Shown here piece by piece: positions 7,251 to 9,092 of a stretch of 9,092 bases of DNA. The stretch is from an uncultured Lachnospiraceae bacterium (GTDB lineage Bacteria > Bacillota > Clostridia > Lachnospirales > Lachnospiraceae): positions 1-9,092 of the forward strand of contig CAMPAX010000084.1 of assembly GCA_946633495.1 (NCBI GenBank). Direction: 5' to 3'. Made by a program: the position numbers and the translations under genes. Every line of letters begins with the position of its first letter. Position 1 is the first letter of the stretch. The notes beneath the pieces were generated by a model, which did not search any database, was not told the DNA's origin, and saw only the letters and a program-made list of their open reading frames with translations.

Positions 7251-7709
7251 TTACAGGAACTCGAAGTCGTCTCCGCCTTCCTCTTCTCCGTCACCGATCA
7301 TTGCCTTACTCGGTTTCCGGGCTTCCTCGATCTCGCCTACAAACACCTCGTCATCATCACCGCCGACAACCGTGGTCTCCTCTGCTTTCTTAAAGAACTT
7401 GGAAGTGGCTGAATTTTCTTCTTTCTTCTTGTCATCTTTCTTAGAAGCGTTTGAAGAATTCTTCTTGTCATCCTTAGCATTCGCATTCTTGGATTCATTT
7501 GCCGCCTTCTCGAGTTCAAAGATCTTCAGATTTTTCTCTTCTATAAGCTTATCAAGCTTTTCTTTTTCCTCTTTCAGCTTGGCATTCTCTGTGAAAAGTT
7601 CTTCATAGGAACGTCCTACGGTAGACATGAACTCATCCACGTCGGCAGCCTTGTAGCCGAAAAGTCCCTTTTTAAAATTGTGGGTTTTAACGTCAAGTGG
7701 TTGCATCAT
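7251..7709 (-). CDS. Short DivIVA-family protein (polar/septal scaffold)
   Basis: Residues 2-42 match the N-terminal DivIVA/GpsB domain, QPLDVKTHNFKKGLFGYKAADVDEF followed by SYEELFTEN, which in this family binds membrane or partner proteins at division sites and poles. A coiled coil follows (about 40-72). A low-complexity lysine-, serine- and aspartate-rich linker (73-108) contains repeated DDKK blocks. An acidic tail (118-152) ends DDFEFL. There is no long second coiled coil as in B. subtilis DivIVA, and at 152 residues it is closer to a truncated DivIVA or extended GpsB. The usual FRGY membrane-tip motif reads LFGY (16-19). An earlier in-frame ATG at 7730 was rejected because GGAGG (7718-7722) lies 8 nt before the ATG at 7709 and because family homology begins there. 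It has its own promoter and terminator. Its exact cellular role is inferred only from the family. Confidence 0.88.
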   Translation of the reverse strand: MMQPLDVKTHNFKKGLFGYKAADVDEFMSTVGRSYEELFTENAKLKEEKEKLDKLIEEKNLKIFELEKAANESKNANAKDDKKNSSNASKKDDKKKEENSATSKFFKKAEETTVVGGDDDEVFVGEIEEARKPSKAMIGDGEEEGGDDFEFL

Positions 7710-7717
7710 GATGCCTT

Positions 7718-7722
7718 CCTCC
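7718..7722 (-). promoter_or_regulatory. Ribosome binding site fixing the DivIVA-like start
   Basis: A perfect GGAGG on the minus strand stands 8 nt before the ATG at 7709-7707. It lies inside the region that the longer frame from 7730 would translate, so it argues for the shorter protein. A second ATG follows immediately (7706-7704). Confidence 0.8.
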
Positions 7723-7747
7723 ATTAACAAAATATTTCTCTACCGAA

Positions 7748-7775
7748 ATTATAACACATTTTCAAATAGTTTCAA
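7748..7775 (-). promoter_or_regulatory. Promoter of the DivIVA-like gene
   Basis: On the minus strand there is a -35 of TTGAAA (7770-7775), a 16-bp spacer and a perfect -10 TATAAT (7748-7753) preceded by TGT, giving an extended -10 (TGnTATAAT). This is a strong sigma-A type promoter about 38 bp upstream of the start codon. Confidence 0.85.
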
Positions 7776-7797
7776 CATGAAAAAATTATGCTATAAT
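7770..7797 (+). promoter_or_regulatory. Promoter of the exonuclease gene, overlapping the divergent promoter
   Basis: A perfect -10 TATAAT at 7792-7797 is preceded by TGC, making an extended -10. The -35 region (around 7770-7775, TTTCAA) is poor, and the same bases form the -35 of the divergent DivIVA-like promoter. The -10 lies 35 bp upstream of the exonuclease ATG. Confidence 0.75.
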
Positions 7798-7832
7798 GGA
7801 TTCTATCATATTTACATAAAAAAGGAAAGAAA

Positions 7833-8852
7833 ATGTTACGATTTGACGAAAGCATCAATGTCACTGATATTCCTGCCTGGGACAAGACTGCGGAAGCCTT
7901 CGGAAAAGACCGGGTTCTTATGTTTGACCTTGAAACCACGGGACTTTCTCCGCAAAGTTCATTTATTTACATCATCGGTGTCAATTACTGGAAGGACGGA
8001 TCCTGGCATATCCTTCAGCTCTTTAACGATGACGGGCGCAGCGAGCCTGAAATGCTCCGCACCTTCATGGATTTATGCAAAGAGAAAACCACGCTGTTTC
8101 ATTTTAACGGGGATACCTTCGACATTCCCTTTGTTAAAAACCGCATGGAAAAGATAAGAAAACAGCTGGGGATCACCATCCCGGATCATATGAGTTCTCT
8201 TACATCCCGGGATTATCTGAAAGAGATCCGCATCTTTAAGTATGCGCTCGGACTCCCCAACGTAAAACAAAAGACCGTAGAACGGTACCTCGGGATCCAA
8301 CGGGAGGATCAGTACGACGGTGGTCAGCTGATCGGCGTATATCTGAACTATCTTTCTTCCGGAAACCAAAGAAACCGAGATCTGGTACTGCTGCATAACC
8401 GGGATGATATGGAAGGAATGTTCCATCTTGCAAGAATGAATGCCCTGACCATGCTTTCCGACGGGGATTTTGTACCGGGGGATATGTCCACGGAACAGCG
8501 AGGGGATATGCTGTATCTAAACCTCACAGTGAAGTTATCCCTGCCTCTTCCCTGTCCGCTGGTAACTACCGGATGCGGAGCGACCCTGCGCGGAGAAGGA
8601 TATGAGGCTGTTCTCCGGCTTCCTCTCGTAAATATTGAAGCGGTCTCAACCATTACAAATGAAAAGGCAGTGGGGTTCTATCTTCCGAATTTCGGGTACG
8701 AAGGGGTCATCACTTATCGGAATCCCTCGGAGAAGAAAGCCTCCATGATCGCAGCGGATAATACGCTTCTCGGAGACCATGACCGGCTTCATTCTTATGC
8801 TGCATGTGCGGTGGGAAGGCTGATGAAACAAAACATTCGAAAAAAATCATAG
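7833..8852 (+). CDS. YprB-type ribonuclease H-like domain protein (DEDD-family exonuclease)
   Basis: Residues 28-200 form an RNase H-like 3'-5' exonuclease fold of the YprB type. Exo I is MFDLETTG (30-37; D32 and E34). Exo II is FNGDTFDIPF (91-100), with D97 the likely metal ligand. RDYLKEIRIFKYALGLPNVK (126-145) leads into KTVERYLG, characteristic of this subfamily. Exo III is LLHNRDDMEGM (186-196), with H188 where many relatives carry the Y of the Y-x3-D motif, and D192 as the aspartate. The C-terminal ~115 residues (about 225-339) match no domain I recognise. B. subtilis YprB lies beside a helicase gene, but no helicase is visible here. The substrate, DNA or RNA, is unknown. The start has AAGGA 6 nt upstream. 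The gene is divergent from the DivIVA-like gene and ends about 95 bp before a terminator. Confidence 0.88.
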   Translation: MLRFDESINVTDIPAWDKTAEAFGKDRVLMFDLETTGLSPQSSFIYIIGVNYWKDGSWHILQLFNDDGRSEPEMLRTFMDLCKEKTTLFHFNGDTFDIPFVKNRMEKIRKQLGITIPDHMSSLTSRDYLKEIRIFKYALGLPNVKQKTVERYLGIQREDQYDGGQLIGVYLNYLSSGNQRNRDLVLLHNRDDMEGMFHLARMNALTMLSDGDFVPGDMSTEQRGDMLYLNLTVKLSLPLPCPLVTTGCGATLRGEGYEAVLRLPLVNIEAVSTITNEKAVGFYLPNFGYEGVITYRNPSEKKASMIAADNTLLGDHDRLHSYAACAVGRLMKQNIRKKS

Positions 8853-8861
8853 TATCCTTTC

Positions 8862-8946
8862 AGGCCGGGCTTCGACTCGAACGACCCACCGGGTCCTTCT
8901 CTCGTCGCTTCGCTCCTCGGCCTCACCGCTTACTTCCCTTCGCTCA
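8862..8946. repeat. GC-rich, internally repetitive intergenic block (possible dispersed repeat)
   Basis: Between the exonuclease stop and the terminator lies a block whose composition differs from its surroundings. It holds an 11-bp palindrome TTCGA-C-TCGAA (8871-8881), a hairpin GACCC-ACC-GGGTC (8883-8895) and two copies of CTTCGCTC (8908-8915 and 8938-8945). GCTTCG recurs at 8869-8874 and 8907-8912. It has no plausible gene and does not fold as a tRNA, despite the TTCGA core. It resembles the GAGCGAAG-type intergenic sequences I recall from Clostridia, but that is recollection, not a search. Confidence 0.4.
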
Positions 8947-8947
8947 C

Positions 8948-8974
8948 AAAAAAAACGCCTGACGGCGTTTTTTT
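8948..8974. terminator. Bidirectional intrinsic terminator between convergent genes
   Basis: The stem CGCC (8956-8959) / GGCG (8964-8967) has a TGAC loop and is flanked by eight A (8948-8955) and seven T (8968-8974), which extend the pairing. On the plus strand the T run follows the hairpin and ends the exonuclease transcript. On the minus strand eight T follow and would end the gene entering from the right edge. Confidence 0.9.
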
Positions 8975-9027
8975 ATGGAGCTGGATGATTTTTGTCATTC
9001 GATTTTTAATTCGATTGAATGAAGCAC

Positions 9028-9092
9028 CTATCTTTTCCGATACCTACGATCTTTTGTTGTTCCAATACTCTCTACTTTGCCGAGCTCAACGA
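9028..9092 (-). CDS. Possible C-terminal end of a gene entering from the right edge
   Basis: Reading leftward from the window edge, one minus-strand frame stays open for 20 codons to a TAG at 9028-9030. It encodes VELGKVESIGTTKDRRYRKR. The pattern (LGKVESIG, then T-K-D-R-R-Y and a basic end) looks like the last beta wing of a winged-helix domain, as found at the C-terminus of some ATP-binding or transcriptional regulator proteins. A strong terminator for this strand lies 54 bp downstream, which supports a real gene end. The length is too short to identify a family, and an open run of 20 codons could also be chance. Confidence 0.45.
   Translation of the reverse strand, partial: VELGKVESIGTTKDRRYRKR

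Noticed and set aside
7153..7608. Serine- and phenylalanine-rich plus-strand frame opposite the DivIVA-like gene
   Set aside because: It is the reverse of the lysine- and glutamate-rich coding strand. The DivIVA domain, ribosome binding site, promoter and terminator all support the minus strand.
7710..7730. Upstream ATG giving seven extra residues to the DivIVA-like protein
   Set aside because: It would place the perfect GGAGG inside the coding region, and the family domain begins at the ATG at 7709.
8866..8895. TTCGA-containing stretch resembling a tRNA T-loop
   Set aside because: No acceptor stem, anticodon arm or CCA end can be assembled around it on either strand; it is better described as a palindrome within a repeat block.
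8975..9022. Short plus-strand frame of 15 codons starting at ATG after the terminator
   Set aside because: It has no ribosome binding site, starts directly after the terminator T run, and has no recognisable product.

Overview
The window reads as ordinary chromosomal core sequence from a Gram-positive anaerobe of the class Clostridia, most likely the family Lachnospiraceae. This is judged from protein style, not from a database search. The signs are a DivIVA-family protein, strong GGAGG-type ribosome binding sites, middling GC content, a long ZapA, and a compact SEDS/PBP pair. I see no phage, insertion sequence, CRISPR array, tRNA or rRNA gene.

Layout. Positions 1-7087 hold six tightly spaced minus-strand genes. 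In transcription order they are ruvA and ruvB (Holliday junction branch migration), zapA (FtsZ-ring protein), a U32-family protein related to RNA hydroxylases, a SEDS glycosyltransferase (FtsW/RodA/SpoVE family), and a penicillin-binding protein that runs off the left edge. Gaps are 54, 37 and 2 bp, then a 4-bp ATGA overlap, then 10 bp, so one operon is likely. A candidate promoter lies at 7109-7137. Upstream of it, 7251-7709 encodes a short DivIVA-like protein on the same strand, closed by its own hairpin terminator at 7197-7230.

A well-formed pair of divergent promoters at 7748-7797 drives the DivIVA-like gene leftward and a plus-strand DEDD exonuclease of the YprB type (7833-8852) rightward. 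Beyond the exonuclease lie a GC-rich, internally repetitive intergenic block and a bidirectional terminator. A short minus-strand open frame enters from the right edge and looks like the C-terminal end of another gene.

How the genes fit together. ZapA, the SEDS protein and its partner transpeptidase all belong to septal or cell-wall synthesis. The neighbouring DivIVA-like protein is probably a polar or septal scaffold. RuvAB handles recombination intermediates, and the U32 protein probably modifies RNA. No undescribed system is evident. The points most worth a second look are non-consensus residues in the SEDS and DivIVA-like proteins, repeats in the ruvA and ruvB upstream regions, the divergent promoter pair, and the repetitive intergenic block near the right end.
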